From NCBI GenBank assembly GCA_028284465.1, contig JANQRR010000026.1, positions 56,169 to 120,168 on the forward strand: DNA of 64,000 nt. The letters run 5' to 3'. The DNA is from Gammaproteobacteria bacterium. Its GTDB lineage: Bacteria > Pseudomonadota > Gammaproteobacteria > JAJFKO01. This document shows positions 38,721 to 48,101 of the stretch, in pieces. A program made the position numbers and the translations under genes. Numbering within the stretch: position 1 is the stretch's first letter; each line of letters starts with the position of its first letter. The notes beneath the pieces are model-generated. The model did no database searches and was not told where the DNA came from. It saw only the letters and a program-made list of their open reading frames with translations.

Positions 38721-39482
38721 TCACAACGACATAAAGGATTTAATATTGAAATTAATGTGTGTGGATAATAATCTTTCCGGGATCATGTTAAGAAATCCTA
38801 GGTGAATTGCTTTCTCAATTAGCGCATTTTTAGAGTAACATTTAAATTTCGTTTTAATAATATCAACATGTTTTTCAACTGTTCTTGGAGATAAATTAAG
38901 TTCGGCAGCGATACTTTTCGTTGATCTTCCTCTTATTATATAGAATAAACATTCTTTTTGGCGTGATGTAAGTTGAATATTAGGCTGATTTTCCTTGAGA
39001 ATAAATGTAAATTGCTTTTTGTTAAATTTAGCAGAATAACGACTATTTTGTTTTGCAAGCATTAATCCAAAATTAATCATATTTGAACTGGAAACATCCA
39101 TGCTGGTACATCCGATACCTACGATTTCATTTTTTTTATTTTTTATAGGAAATTTTTCGCCAAAAAATGCATGATTTTTGTTATCAGCATAATATGCAAA
39201 GCAAAAAACCTTAATTCTTTTATTTTCTGTTATGACTAGATGATCTTCTTCATAAAAATCTTCAGCTAATAAAGCTGCCGGTGCTTGAATGTGTGTGTCA
39301 TTGATATTTTTTTCCATAACTATTTCTGGAGACTTGCAGCCCAAAATATTCGCTACTGTACTATTTACAGCAGTGTAATAAAATTTTTTATTCTTTATAG
39401 AAATAAAGTTAGGGAACATATTGATGATTTGTGAAAATTCCTTTAGAGATTTTCTATTGTCAGATAGTAAGTTATCAAACAT
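38721..39482 (-). CDS. PAS-LuxR regulator 3 of the array
   Basis: 253 residues, a paralogue of 37663 that keeps the same PAS core (NFISIKNKKFYYTAVN) and HTH (LTSRQKECLFYIIRG, SPRTVEKHVDIIK) and many identical intervening residues, but carries extra C-terminal residues (FNIKSFMSL). The two genes look like an old tandem duplication. AAGGGA lies before the ATG. No receiver domain; the sensed signal is unknown. Confidence 0.86.
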   Translation of the reverse strand: MFDNLLSDNRKSLKEFSQIINMFPNFISIKNKKFYYTAVNSTVANILGCKSPEIVMEKNINDTHIQAPAALLAEDFYEEDHLVITENKRIKVFCFAYYADNKNHAFFGEKFPIKNKKNEIVGIGCTSMDVSSSNMINFGLMLAKQNSRYSAKFNKKQFTFILKENQPNIQLTSRQKECLFYIIRGRSTKSIAAELNLSPRTVEKHVDIIKTKFKCYSKNALIEKAIHLGFLNMIPERLLSTHINFNIKSFMSL

Positions 39483-39799
39483 TATTTATTTTTTCCCTTC
39501 AGCATAACTTTCTGTAAATATTGGAAAAATTGATAGAATGTATTTTATAGTAGGGACTAAGCGAGGCAGAAAGTTAGTCAATTAAATTAATTTTGTATAA
39601 TTATACAAAGATTCACTAGAACAAACAATAGGCAAAAGATACCCATTGTATTTTCACATTTCATGTTAAAATTAAATTGTTTAAATCTTTAGATTTTTTC
39701 TGCCCAAATTTATGGGTAGTATTACCCAATTTTTTTAAAAAAGTTTATAAGAGGAATTATAAAAGCTATACTATTTAAAAATAAAAAAAGGATCCACTT
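39483..39799. other. Divergent intergenic region with lux-box-like site
   Basis: 317 bases between the divergent genes at 39482 and 39800. It holds the variant palindrome at 39711-39730 and, at about 39626-39651, a weaker partial arm (ATACCCATTGT). No open frame is visible. Confidence 0.4.
39711..39730. promoter_or_regulatory. Lux-box-like operator 1
   Basis: TATGGGTAGTATTACCCAAT, a near-palindrome matching the consensus TGGGTAATATTACCCA with three changes from the perfect sites at 43269 and 44199. It ends 69 bases before the 39800 gene. Confidence 0.65.
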
Positions 39800-40615
39800 A
39801 TGGTTAAAAACATCTTAACGATGAATCGAAAAAATCTTATTATGAACACAAGTGCGAGCAATATTCGAGAGCTTGTTTTGCCATTAAAGCGATTTGGTAT
39901 TCATTATTTTAGTATGATTAGAGTACTTCCCGATAATAGTCATTTTTCATTAATAACTCATCCCGTTACATCCGAACATTACATAGAACGTGAATATTAT
40001 AAAATGGGTAGTTTATGCGGTGATTTTGATTCGTATCGTTCTGGCCTATCTTTATGGTCAACCATGCAATCTTTTGAATATTTTCGTGACCTGCGTGAGT
40101 CTTTCAAGATTGACCATGGTATTATTGTTGTGAAAAAGTATGCCGAATACTGTGATTTTTACTACTTCGCAAGTACGCCTGATAATCACAAAGTCGTTAA
40201 TTTTTATATTAATAATTTTCACATTCTTGAAGCATTTATTCAATCTTTTCTTGATAAGGGTGATAAGCTTATAAAAGCATCTGAACAAGATAAAGCGATT
40301 TATCCCATGCAGTTTCAAAGAGACGATTTACTATTAGATTCGCTTGAGTCTTTTAGGCTCAATGAAATGTCACCATTATTAGAAGGGTTCACTGAAAAGC
40401 AGTTTACTAAACGTGAACTAGAATGTGCTTATTTTATTTGTAAAGGTTATAGCGCAAAGGAAATAGGTCAGCGTCTGTATTTATCTCATCGTACAGTTGA
40501 AAAGTACATTGCAAGCCTGAAGGCAAAAACAGGGATGAATTCTACTAAGCAATTTATCGTTAGTTTTGGTCGATATTTTTTGTTTCATTTCTGTCATGAT
40601 GAAAAGCTTAAATAA
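39800..40615 (+). CDS. LuxR-type regulator with YFASTP sensor domain, 1
   Basis: 271 residues. Residues 1-150 form a sensor-like domain of the type shared by most of this array, with the YYKMGSLCGDFDSYRSG segment, a Trp, the FKIDHGIIVVKK strand and the signature YFASTPDN. This arrangement resembles, distantly, an autoinducer-binding domain. The HTH (about 208-265) has FTKRELECAYFICKG, SHRTVEKYIASLK. AGGA lies seven bases before the ATG and a lux-box-like site 69 bases upstream. No AHL synthase is near. Group B with 41543 and 45124. Confidence 0.85.
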   Translation: MVKNILTMNRKNLIMNTSASNIRELVLPLKRFGIHYFSMIRVLPDNSHFSLITHPVTSEHYIEREYYKMGSLCGDFDSYRSGLSLWSTMQSFEYFRDLRESFKIDHGIIVVKKYAEYCDFYYFASTPDNHKVVNFYINNFHILEAFIQSFLDKGDKLIKASEQDKAIYPMQFQRDDLLLDSLESFRLNEMSPLLEGFTEKQFTKRELECAYFICKGYSAKEIGQRLYLSHRTVEKYIASLKAKTGMNSTKQFIVSFGRYFLFHFCHDEKLK

Positions 40616-40678
40616 TTTTTATATTACTTGTAATTCAATGACTAATAAATTAACTAATAGTAAATAGTAGAGATTCTT

Positions 40679-41485
40679 ATGAGTTATTCAAGCCCATCAA
40701 AGCTCATTTTACCCCATGCAGACCATATTATTTATTCATCAGCATCCTGTATTAAACAAATTTGTTTACCTCTAAGGCAAGCATTAGGTATTAATCATTT
40801 TAGCTACATATGCGTATATCCAAATAACGAACGCATTCATCTTAGTATGAATGCTGATTTTAATGAGCATTTATATCAGAATATTGAGTACTATCATGAA
40901 CAAGATGGTTTGGTAGAAGTGACTGTGACGTATGATAGTATTCAAACCTGGGATATGTTACAAAGTAGACATCTTCATAGTGATGCAAAAAAATACTTTA
41001 ATACTGAAACAGGGGTATTTTTTTCACGTAAAGCAAATGAATATATTGAATATTTTTTTTATGGTATTCCAAAAAATAATAGTACCTCTTTGACAAAACT
41101 ATTGACGCACATCGATCTATTAATGCAATTTGGAATATACTTCAAAGAAGTAGGAGAAAAACTGATAATACAAGCAAAACAAGAACCGTTAAGACTATAC
41201 ACTCCTATTGAAAATTATAATTCTTATAATAAAATTATTGTAGATTCTGGTGCGATCCAACAATTCAAAAAAATTATGAATCTAAAAAGATTAAAAAAAT
41301 TCAAGTTAACAACAAAAGAAATAGAATGTGCTTATTTAGTAAAGGAAGGATTATCGGCTAAGATTATTGCCGGCAGACTTAATCGCTCTCATCGCACGAT
41401 TGAAAAACATATAGAAATGCTAAAAAAGAAATTTTACTGTAAAACAAAGTTTTCATTGATTTCGTTGCTCTCGAAAATCATTTAA
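40679..41485 (+). CDS. LuxR-type regulator with sensor domain, 2
   Basis: 268 residues. The sensor domain (1 to about 170; IIYSSASCIKQICLPLR) belongs to group C with 43384, 44314 and 46013, sharing the CxP-loop-like start (QICLPL) and a YHEQDGLVEV segment, but is divergent; the YFAxTP signature is replaced by YFFYGIPK. HTH at about 210-265 (LTTKEIECAYLVKEG, SHRTIEKHIEMLK). It lies 63 bases after the 39800 gene on the same strand and may be cotranscribed. Confidence 0.83.
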   Translation: MSYSSPSKLILPHADHIIYSSASCIKQICLPLRQALGINHFSYICVYPNNERIHLSMNADFNEHLYQNIEYYHEQDGLVEVTVTYDSIQTWDMLQSRHLHSDAKKYFNTETGVFFSRKANEYIEYFFYGIPKNNSTSLTKLLTHIDLLMQFGIYFKEVGEKLIIQAKQEPLRLYTPIENYNSYNKIIVDSGAIQQFKKIMNLKRLKKFKLTTKEIECAYLVKEGLSAKIIAGRLNRSHRTIEKHIEMLKKKFYCKTKFSLISLLSKII

Positions 41486-41542
41486 AAAACCAAGTGTTTC
41501 TGTTATAGTAAATGATCGTATTATCAAGCAGTTTTTTTGTTC

Positions 41543-42334
41543 TTATTGTCGTATTTTATTTTGAAATAATGCGATGAATTGTTTGGCAGATTTTGTGTTT
41601 GTTTTTCTTATTATGCTAGCCACATATTTTTCAACAGTGCGATGTGATATTGCTAGTGTTCTAGCTATTTCTTTAGCAGTGTTACCTTGGCAAAGTTGAA
41701 AAGCACACTGATATTCACGTTTTGTAAGTTGATAGAAGGGGCTATTTGAAAACCCTGGGGTTGTATCATCTATAGAGAAGCTCATAGAATCAATTAGCAT
41801 GTTGTCTTTTTTGTGAGATGATGGATAAAGAATTAAATTTGGTTCTGCAGTTTTTATAATGTCACTTTTATCTGCATAAAAGGACTTGATAAAAGAGTCA
41901 AAAATATTCATATTATTTAGATAGAAGTTTAAGATCTTTTGGTTATTTGGCGTGCTTGCAAAATAAAACATGTCGCAATAATGAGGATTTTTTTTTGTAA
42001 TTATAATGCCATTATCAATGTGAAAAAATTCACGCAGATCATGAAAGAAATCACAAGGATGAATAGCAGACCATAAAGTATTTCCTGAATGATATGATTC
42101 AAAATTCCCACACAAACCTTGTTCATAATATTTTTGTTTGACAAAATGCTTTGATGCTTGAGGATGTGTTGATAAAGCAATACGACTATCATCAGGATAT
42201 ATTCTTATTAATAAAAGGTAGATGATATTAAATTTTTCTAAAGGTTTTATTAGGGATCTTACATCACTTGCTTCTGTTGTAATAACATATCGATGAAAAT
42301 CTAAGTCTGGATCTAAATCTTCAATGTTAATCAT
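41543..42334 (-). CDS. LuxR-type regulator with YFASTP sensor domain, 3
   Basis: 263 residues, group B. The sensor (to about 150) has YYEQGLCGNFESYHSG, then FHIDNGIIITKK and FYFASTPNN. HTH: LTKREYQCAFQLCQG, SHRTVEKYVASIIRK. GGAG lies about ten bases before the ATG. It is the second gene of a minus-strand pair with 42365 (30-base gap), probably one transcript. Close paralogue of 39800 and 45124. Confidence 0.84.
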   Translation of the reverse strand: MINIEDLDPDLDFHRYVITTEASDVRSLIKPLEKFNIIYLLLIRIYPDDSRIALSTHPQASKHFVKQKYYEQGLCGNFESYHSGNTLWSAIHPCDFFHDLREFFHIDNGIIITKKNPHYCDMFYFASTPNNQKILNFYLNNMNIFDSFIKSFYADKSDIIKTAEPNLILYPSSHKKDNMLIDSMSFSIDDTTPGFSNSPFYQLTKREYQCAFQLCQGNTAKEIARTLAISHRTVEKYVASIIRKTNTKSAKQFIALFQNKIRQ

Positions 42335-42364
42335 AATTAAATAACTCCATTTTTTAATAAGCTA

Positions 42365-43150
42365 TTATAAGTTCTTTAAGTTAATGATTAGTTGATTAAT
42401 ATTTTTTGAGTGTGTTTTATCTCTTAAGTGGATCAAATATTTTTCTACAGTTCTTGGTGAAAGTCCTAGTTTAGAAGCTATCTCTTTAGTTTTAAACCCT
42501 TGTTTTACTAAATAAGCACAATCTAGTTCTCTTTTAGTAAATTGCGGCTTAAAAAGTTGTTGGTGTTTAAGATAACGTTCCTGCCATTCAGGTGAGCTTA
42601 CCACAGTAGTATCGTCACCACTACGACAATAAATACGATTTTGGTATGATTTTTGTAATAATTCAGTGGCATTTTCTCTAAAATTTAGAATAAATGAGTC
42701 TAAAAGGTTTAAATTATTTAAATAAAAGTTTTCGATTTTCCCATTATCTGGCGTGCTTGCAAAATAATATATTTCACAGCGATCTTTAAATTTCCTAATT
42801 AAATCAATTCCATGACCAATGTTAAATTGATTTTTCTGAATAGATGAAAATTCGCCTGTGATATGATTATCTTGTGTATATGCTTTTGTTAATACATTAC
42901 ACTCAATAAATTTATCAGGTTCACCGCCTTGAAGGTGACGGTAATATTTTTCAGAAATATATGGCTCAAAAATCCTAGGATCTGAAGACATGAATTCAAT
43001 GCTATCTTCCTGGCCCTTGTTTTTGCGCATAATGATAATAGTTAGATGGGTTATTCCAAAAGCCAATAAAGGTTGTAAAAACTCTTGTAAAAAAGGTTTT
43101 GAATTGAACATAAAATGCTTGCCGATTTTGATTTCTTCAATTTGAAGCAT
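42365..43150 (-). CDS. LuxR-type regulator with YFASTP sensor domain, 4
   Basis: 261 residues from the ATG at 43150, which has AAGGA nine bases upstream (an upstream GTG would add nine codons). The sensor domain has the FNIGHGIDLIRK strand and YYFASTPDN. It belongs to group D with 46872 and 49094, which share the long GFPD/GEPD loop. HTH: FTKRELDCAYLVKQG, SPRTVEKYLIHLR. The inverted repeat at 43198-43221 and the lux-box-like palindrome at 43269-43288 lie upstream, shared with the divergent 43384 gene. Confidence 0.85.
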   Translation of the reverse strand: MLQIEEIKIGKHFMFNSKPFLQEFLQPLLAFGITHLTIIIMRKNKGQEDSIEFMSSDPRIFEPYISEKYYRHLQGGEPDKFIECNVLTKAYTQDNHITGEFSSIQKNQFNIGHGIDLIRKFKDRCEIYYFASTPDNGKIENFYLNNLNLLDSFILNFRENATELLQKSYQNRIYCRSGDDTTVVSSPEWQERYLKHQQLFKPQFTKRELDCAYLVKQGFKTKEIASKLGLSPRTVEKYLIHLRDKTHSKNINQLIINLKNL

Positions 43151-43197
43151 AGCAGAAATTCCTTCTATGAATAACACAGCATCTTAGAATCAATTTA

Positions 43198-43221
43198 TTA
43201 TTAAGTAAAAATACTTAATAA
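43198..43221. promoter_or_regulatory. Inverted repeat upstream of regulator 42365
   Basis: Perfect 10-base arms TTATTAAGTA and TACTTAATAA around four A residues, 48 bases before the ATG at 43150. It is too AT-rich to be conclusive. A related sequence, TTAAGTAATATTACTAAA, occurs at 50508-50525. Confidence 0.45.
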
Positions 43222-43268
43222 AGTTATTATACATTAAGTGAATTAAAAATTCAGGAATTTTAGTTGTA

Positions 43269-43288
43269 TATGGGTAATATTACCCATA
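43269..43288. promoter_or_regulatory. Lux-box-like operator 2, perfect palindrome
   Basis: TATGGGTAATATTACCCATA is perfectly symmetrical, and one more base pair on each side extends it to 22 bases (43268-43289). It lies 95 bases before the ATG at 43384, the same distance as operator 3 to its gene, and on the other side upstream of the divergent 42365 gene, so it can serve both. Confidence 0.75.
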
Positions 43289-43383
43289 TTTGTAAATAAG
43301 ACGTAGGTGACGAGCAATGCTGTGTTATAATTTGGTATAAGGGATTTGATAACGGATTGATAGAGCCTAAGGACAAGTCAAAA

Positions 43384-44169
43384 ATGGAAATTGCTCTACC
43401 TGATAGTCATATATTGTATCGGACAGCAAATGATATTCAACAAATTTGTGTGCCATTAAACACTTTTTTAGGTATCAATACTTTTTCTTACGTGAAAATC
43501 TTTAATGATATGTCACGTATTCATTTAACTACTCATAGTCGCTGGAATAAATTTTTTTATAAAAAATTACACCATTATTGTAAAAAAACCAATGTAACTG
43601 AGTGTCAACATTGGCATTCAGGGTATAGTGTGTTATATAGGCTTGCTGAAACAGAATGCATAAAAGATGCTAAAGAATTTAACATTGGTGACGGCATCGT
43701 AATTTCTAATTATGAAAATAGTGCTACTGAATTATGTTATTTTTCTTTAACAAAGCATTATCAAAACAAAGAAGTAACTAACTTAATCAACAATATTGAT
43801 TTGCTTTATAAATTTATTCTTTATTTTAGACATAAAGCTTCTAGCATTATTAAAGAAGCCGAAGCAAATCCTATTGCGTTGCCTTTTTTAAAACCCAACA
43901 CTACAAAAAATAATTTTTCAATTAATCCAACACAACGGGAATTATTTCTAAAAACTATCAACGTTGAAGATGTCCATTTAACCAAAAGAGAAATTGAATG
44001 CTCTAAACTTCTTGCGGAAGATATGAGCATGAAAGAAATTGCCAAATTTTTAAATATTTCACATAGAACAGTGGAAAAGCATCTTAACAATGCCAAACGA
44101 AAATTGGGCTTTAAAAAGCAATCATGTTTAGTAAAATATATTATAAAAAACAATATCTATGTCGATTAG
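43384..44169 (+). CDS. LuxR-type regulator with sensor domain, 5
   Basis: 261 residues from the ATG at 43384; the upstream TTG in the same frame is not used because the paralogue 44314 starts at this point. Group C sensor: ILYRTANDIQQICVPLNTF, then FNIGDGIVISNY and CYFSLTKH in place of the YFASTP motif. HTH: LTKREIECSKLLAED, SHRTVEKHLNNAKRKL. About 80% identical to 44314 over most of the length. The perfect lux-box-like palindrome lies 95 bases upstream. Confidence 0.86.
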   Translation: MEIALPDSHILYRTANDIQQICVPLNTFLGINTFSYVKIFNDMSRIHLTTHSRWNKFFYKKLHHYCKKTNVTECQHWHSGYSVLYRLAETECIKDAKEFNIGDGIVISNYENSATELCYFSLTKHYQNKEVTNLINNIDLLYKFILYFRHKASSIIKEAEANPIALPFLKPNTTKNNFSINPTQRELFLKTINVEDVHLTKREIECSKLLAEDMSMKEIAKFLNISHRTVEKHLNNAKRKLGFKKQSCLVKYIIKNNIYVD

Positions 44170-44198
44170 ACTAACTTGTATGAATTTTTTATGTCGTA

Positions 44199-44218
44199 TA
44201 TGGGTAATATTACCCATA
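44199..44218. promoter_or_regulatory. Lux-box-like operator 3, perfect palindrome
   Basis: TATGGGTAATATTACCCATA again, extended to 22 bases (44198-44219), identical to operator 2 and placed 95 bases before the 44314 ATG. Neighbouring bases also match operator 2 (ATTTGTAAATAA versus ATTGTAAATAA), so the whole upstream region was duplicated with the gene. Confidence 0.75.
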
Positions 44219-44313
44219 TTGTAAATAAAACGTATATGAACAACAATGTTGTGTTATAATTAATCACAAAAGATTTAATAACGGATCGATAAAGTCTAGG
44301 GATTAGTTCAAAA

Positions 44314-45099
44314 ATGGAAATTGTTCTACCTGATAGTCATATATTGTATCGGACAGCAAATGATATTCAACAGATTTGTGTGCCATTAAACACTTTTTTT
44401 AACGTTACAACATTTACTTATATAAAGATTTTTGATGACTTGACACGAATACATTTGGATACTAATCCTAATTTTAATAAGCTTTTTTACAAGAAAATAT
44501 ATCAGTACTACAAAACTACAGGGATCACTGAATGTCACCACTGGGACTCAGGTTACAACACACTCTATAGACTTGATGAAACTGAAGCATATAGAGATGC
44601 CAAATCGTTTAATATTGGTGATGGTGTCGTGATTTCTAATTATAGTAATGGTGTTACTGAATTATGTTACTTTTCATTATCAAGGCATTGTCAAAACAAA
44701 GAAGTAACTAACCTGATTAATAATATTGATTTGCTTTATAAATTTATTCTTTATTTTAGATATAAAGCTTCTAGCATTATTAAAGAAGCTGAAGAAAATC
44801 CTATCGCGTTGCCTTTTTTAAAACCTAACGCCATAAAAAATACCTTTTCAATGCATCCAGTACAACGCGAGTTATTTCTTAAAACTATCAACATTGATGA
44901 TGGGTATTTAACCAAAAGAGAAATTGAATGCTCTAGACTTCTTGCGGAAGATATGGGTATGAAAGAAATCGCTAGAATTTTAAATATATCACATAGAACG
45001 GTGGAAAAGCATCTTAACAATGCCAAACGAAAATTGGGCTTTAAAAAGCAGTCGTGTCTAGTGAAATATATTGTAGAAAATAGTATGTATGCTGATTAA
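44314..45099 (+). CDS. LuxR-type regulator with sensor domain, 6
   Basis: 261 residues, tandem copy of 43384. The HTH differs at only a few positions (LTKREIECSRLLAED, SHRTVEKHLNNAKRKL), while the sensor domain differs more (for instance YKTTGITECHHWDSGYNTL), as expected if specificity diverges faster than DNA binding. Group C. It is followed after only 24 bases by 45124 on the same strand, so they form an operon. Lux-box-like site 95 bases upstream. Confidence 0.86.
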   Translation: MEIVLPDSHILYRTANDIQQICVPLNTFFNVTTFTYIKIFDDLTRIHLDTNPNFNKLFYKKIYQYYKTTGITECHHWDSGYNTLYRLDETEAYRDAKSFNIGDGVVISNYSNGVTELCYFSLSRHCQNKEVTNLINNIDLLYKFILYFRYKASSIIKEAEENPIALPFLKPNAIKNTFSMHPVQRELFLKTINIDDGYLTKREIECSRLLAEDMGMKEIARILNISHRTVEKHLNNAKRKLGFKKQSCLVKYIVENSMYAD

Positions 45100-45123
45100 A
45101 TTAATTTGTATGGATTTTTTGCG

Positions 45124-45927
45124 ATGGCCAAGATTGAAGAATTGAATTTTTCTAATCATATTATTGCTACATCTGCAAGTGATATTAGAGTATTAGCAGA
45201 TCCTCTTAAAAAATTTAACATTCAGCATTTCTCATTAGTAAGAAGATATCCCGATAATAGTTGTATTGTATTAACAACGCATCCCCGAGTATCAGAGCAT
45301 TATTGGAAGTATAAATATTATACTCAGGGTTTATATGGTGATTTTGAATTATATCGATCTGTAAACCTTTTATGGTCTTCCGCACACTCATTCAAATTTT
45401 TTCACGACCTTCGTGACAGTTTTGGTATAGACAATGGTATTGCTATTATAAAAAAATCATTGACATATTGCGATTTTTTTTATTTTGCAACGACGCCTAA
45501 CAATTACAAAATTGTAAATTTTTACTTAAATAACTTGGATTTTCTAGAATCTTTTATTCAGATGTTTCTTGAAAACGGTGGTAGTATTATAGAAATGGCT
45601 GAAAAAGATAAATTCATTTATCAAAATGCTAATAAAAAAGATATCATAATATTGGATACAATTGATTATCTTACATGCACAAGCATGTCAAAAGCATTAG
45701 AAAATAAATGCAAACAACTAACAAAACGCGAATTTGAATGTGCTCATTATCTTTGTTTGGGTTATAGTGCCAAGGAAATTGCTCGGATCATGAATTTATC
45801 TCATCGTACGGTTGAAAAACACATCAGCAGTATTCTTAAGAAAACACATAGCGAAACGAAAGCCAAGCTTGTAGCACAATACGCTTCGTTAGCCTCCAAT
45901 CTTGGTAGCAGTTTTTCTGATGCTTGA
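45124..45927 (+). CDS. LuxR-type regulator with YFATTP sensor domain, 7
   Basis: 267 residues from the ATG at 45124; the frame also opens at a TTG at 45106, which lacks support. Group B: YYTQGLYGDFELYRS, Trp, FGIDNGIAIIKK and FYFATTPNN. HTH: LTKREFECAHYLCLG, SHRTVEKHISSILKK. Second gene of the 44314 transcript. It joins a group B and a group C regulator in one operon. Confidence 0.85.
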   Translation: MAKIEELNFSNHIIATSASDIRVLADPLKKFNIQHFSLVRRYPDNSCIVLTTHPRVSEHYWKYKYYTQGLYGDFELYRSVNLLWSSAHSFKFFHDLRDSFGIDNGIAIIKKSLTYCDFFYFATTPNNYKIVNFYLNNLDFLESFIQMFLENGGSIIEMAEKDKFIYQNANKKDIIILDTIDYLTCTSMSKALENKCKQLTKREFECAHYLCLGYSAKEIARIMNLSHRTVEKHISSILKKTHSETKAKLVAQYASLASNLGSSFSDA

Positions 45928-45965
45928 GATGTACCTGTAATGGTGAAATTTGATCATTGTGTCAT

Positions 45966-45995
45966 GCTTGTGCTCGTTGCAAACAAGCAAATTTT
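45966..45995 (+). terminator. Possible intrinsic terminator or attenuator
   Basis: Arms GCTTGT and ACAAGC around an 11-base loop, then AAATTTTT. It lies after the 45124 gene and just before the ribosome-binding site of the 46013 gene. Short stem; weak. Confidence 0.35.
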
Positions 45996-46012
45996 TGAAG
46001 GAGTAACTTATA

Positions 46013-46798
46013 ATGATCTCTAGTGTGATTGGCGAAAGTGATATATTATATCAGTCAATTCCAGATATAAAAGCGATCTGCAAACCAATTTTAACACATT
46101 TAAAAATTACTCAATTTGATTATGTTCGAGACCATGACGATTTTACACGAATTCATTTCACAACAAACCCTAAATGGGCACATTTTTTTTATCAAAACAT
46201 TAATTGTTATCAAGCAGAAGATGGATTAGTTCAAGGAAATATTGCTAAAAATGGATATATATTACAGTCACAGTTGCTTCAATATTCTCAACAAAAAGTA
46301 TATAAAGATATACAACAATACTTTAATCAACCAGAGGGTATCATTCTTATAGAATCAAATAGACAATATTCTGAGTGCTATTGTTTTCACTTTAAGAACA
46401 TTAACAATGTTATGCCTATTCTAAATAACATGGAGCTACTTTTTAGTTTTTCAAGCTATTTCAAAGAAAAAATTATTAGTTTGCTTGATCAAGCAGATAA
46501 ACAACGTATTTTGATCCCTAAGCCTAAAATAAGAGGAATATATGATAGCATAGAATTTACAATGCCTTTAGATATCATTAATCAATATATGGCGGAGGTT
46601 CAGTCAAATAAAAAAAATGTTCCTAGTTTTACAAATCGTGAACGGCAGTGTATTGAATGCTTAGCGAGAGACATGACTGCCAAACAAACGGCTAAAGAGC
46701 TGCACATATCACATCGGACAGTAGAACGCCATCTTGATAATGCCAAGCGAAAATTAGGATTACATTATAAATCGTCATTGCTTGCCATCGTTGCTTAG
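46013..46798 (+). CDS. LuxR-type regulator with sensor domain, 8
   Basis: 261 residues, AAGGAG before the ATG. Group C, the most diverged member: ILYQSIPDIKAICKPIL, a QPEGIILIESN strand and no YFASTP motif. HTH: FTNRERQCIECLARD, SHRTVERHLDNAKRKL, still very like 43384 in the recognition helix, so overlapping DNA targets are likely. No obvious palindrome is found directly upstream. Confidence 0.84.
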   Translation: MISSVIGESDILYQSIPDIKAICKPILTHLKITQFDYVRDHDDFTRIHFTTNPKWAHFFYQNINCYQAEDGLVQGNIAKNGYILQSQLLQYSQQKVYKDIQQYFNQPEGIILIESNRQYSECYCFHFKNINNVMPILNNMELLFSFSSYFKEKIISLLDQADKQRILIPKPKIRGIYDSIEFTMPLDIINQYMAEVQSNKKNVPSFTNRERQCIECLARDMTAKQTAKELHISHRTVERHLDNAKRKLGLHYKSSLLAIVA

Positions 46799-46871
46799 AA
46801 AATTTTCGTTGATAATATTTTAAAAAATAGATGATATAAAATCGCAAGGTTATAGAAAAAATGGAGTTATC

Positions 46872-47732
46872 ATGAATACGATAATTAAAAACATTAATGA
46901 CGTTAGCCTTGAAAGCTTACCAGTGTATAAAATGTCAGGCTATATAGATGATATAATAAAGCCTTTGAAAAAGTTTGGTATCACTCACTTTACCGTCAAT
47001 TATAATAGAAAATATGGCAAACAGAATAATACATTAGATTTTCTTACTAATATGCCAGAAATCTTTAAAATATATGTCGACGGTAAATATTATCATCATT
47101 TGGCATGTGGTTTTCCTGATAATTATATGCCAGGATATTTTCATATTAGAGACATTTTATGTGGCAGGAATACACATAGCAAAGTAAAAGAATTTTGTTC
47201 TATACTATACAATAGCTATAATATCGGTTCAGGTATTGATATTGTAAAAACGTATGAAGATAGAACGGAAATTTATTTTTTTGCTGGCCCTAGTTATTTT
47301 AATAGTATACCGCTAGATAACTTGTTTTTAAATCATATGGATATACTTGAGCGTTTTATTTTATATTTTCAAAATGTTGCTGCTGATATTATTGAGCGAT
47401 CAACTTTGCAACGCTGCTTTTTCGGTGGTGGAAATGATAGCACGTATTTGACTTCCAAACAATTTAAACAATGCCTTATAGAAAAGCAAATATTTACTAA
47501 TAATATTGGCTTACATAAACTTGAGACTCAACATTTATATAAATGTTATTCTTTGACTTCTCGTGAGCAACAATGTGCACAACTTATTTTGCAAGGTTTA
47601 ACTGCTAAAGAAATGGCTAGAGAAATGCAGATTTCGCCGCGGACTATTGAGAAGCATATTGTAAGTTTAAGACGAAAGACTAATTCCAAAAGCATTAAAC
47701 AACTGATTATAAATTTATCGCGAGAGACATGA
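46872..47732 (+). CDS. LuxR-type regulator with sensor domain, 9 (duplicated as 49094)
   Basis: 286 residues, group D, with a GGAG site. The sensor has the NIGSGIDIVKT strand; the motif reads YFFAGPSYFN. HTH: LTSREQQCAQLILQG, SPRTIEKHIVSLRRK. About 90% identical to 49094, including 40 bases of leader, so the duplication is recent. The copies differ mostly in the sensor part. Next comes a 369-base gap with a degenerate lux-box-like site. Confidence 0.86.
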   Translation: MNTIIKNINDVSLESLPVYKMSGYIDDIIKPLKKFGITHFTVNYNRKYGKQNNTLDFLTNMPEIFKIYVDGKYYHHLACGFPDNYMPGYFHIRDILCGRNTHSKVKEFCSILYNSYNIGSGIDIVKTYEDRTEIYFFAGPSYFNSIPLDNLFLNHMDILERFILYFQNVAADIIERSTLQRCFFGGGNDSTYLTSKQFKQCLIEKQIFTNNIGLHKLETQHLYKCYSLTSREQQCAQLILQGLTAKEMAREMQISPRTIEKHIVSLRRKTNSKSIKQLIINLSRET

Positions 47733-48101
47733 TAGCTTATGTTACATTCAATTATCTATAAGTGAGTTATTGGAATAGAATTAGGGACTGCTTCTAGCTA
47801 ATCAAGCTGAAAAAAATGTGGCTGCTGCGTGATATTTGGGTAATTTTACCTATATACAAAATATAAATACGATGATAAAAATTAAAATCATGTAGGAGTA
47901 AGTATTATTCGATTCAAAAAAGAAAAATCATGTTGCTCTTAATTGATTGATGATGGCTCGCCATTAAAAAAATAACAAAATGTATTTTTTAATGTGCATT
48001 TAAAATAAATAGATAAATGTGGCTATTAAATGACACGGCGCCTCCCAATTTTAGCTTTTTAATAAATTCTTTTTTATTAAATTTATTATGGAGTAATTAA
48101 A
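47733..48101. other. Gap with degenerate lux-box-like site before the ankyrin gene
   Basis: 369 AT-rich bases. TTTGGGTAATTTTACCTATA at 47835-47854 has three mismatches to the perfect palindromes. The remaining sequence shows no open frame. The site lies 247 bases from the ankyrin start, so a role in expressing that gene is uncertain. Confidence 0.4.
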
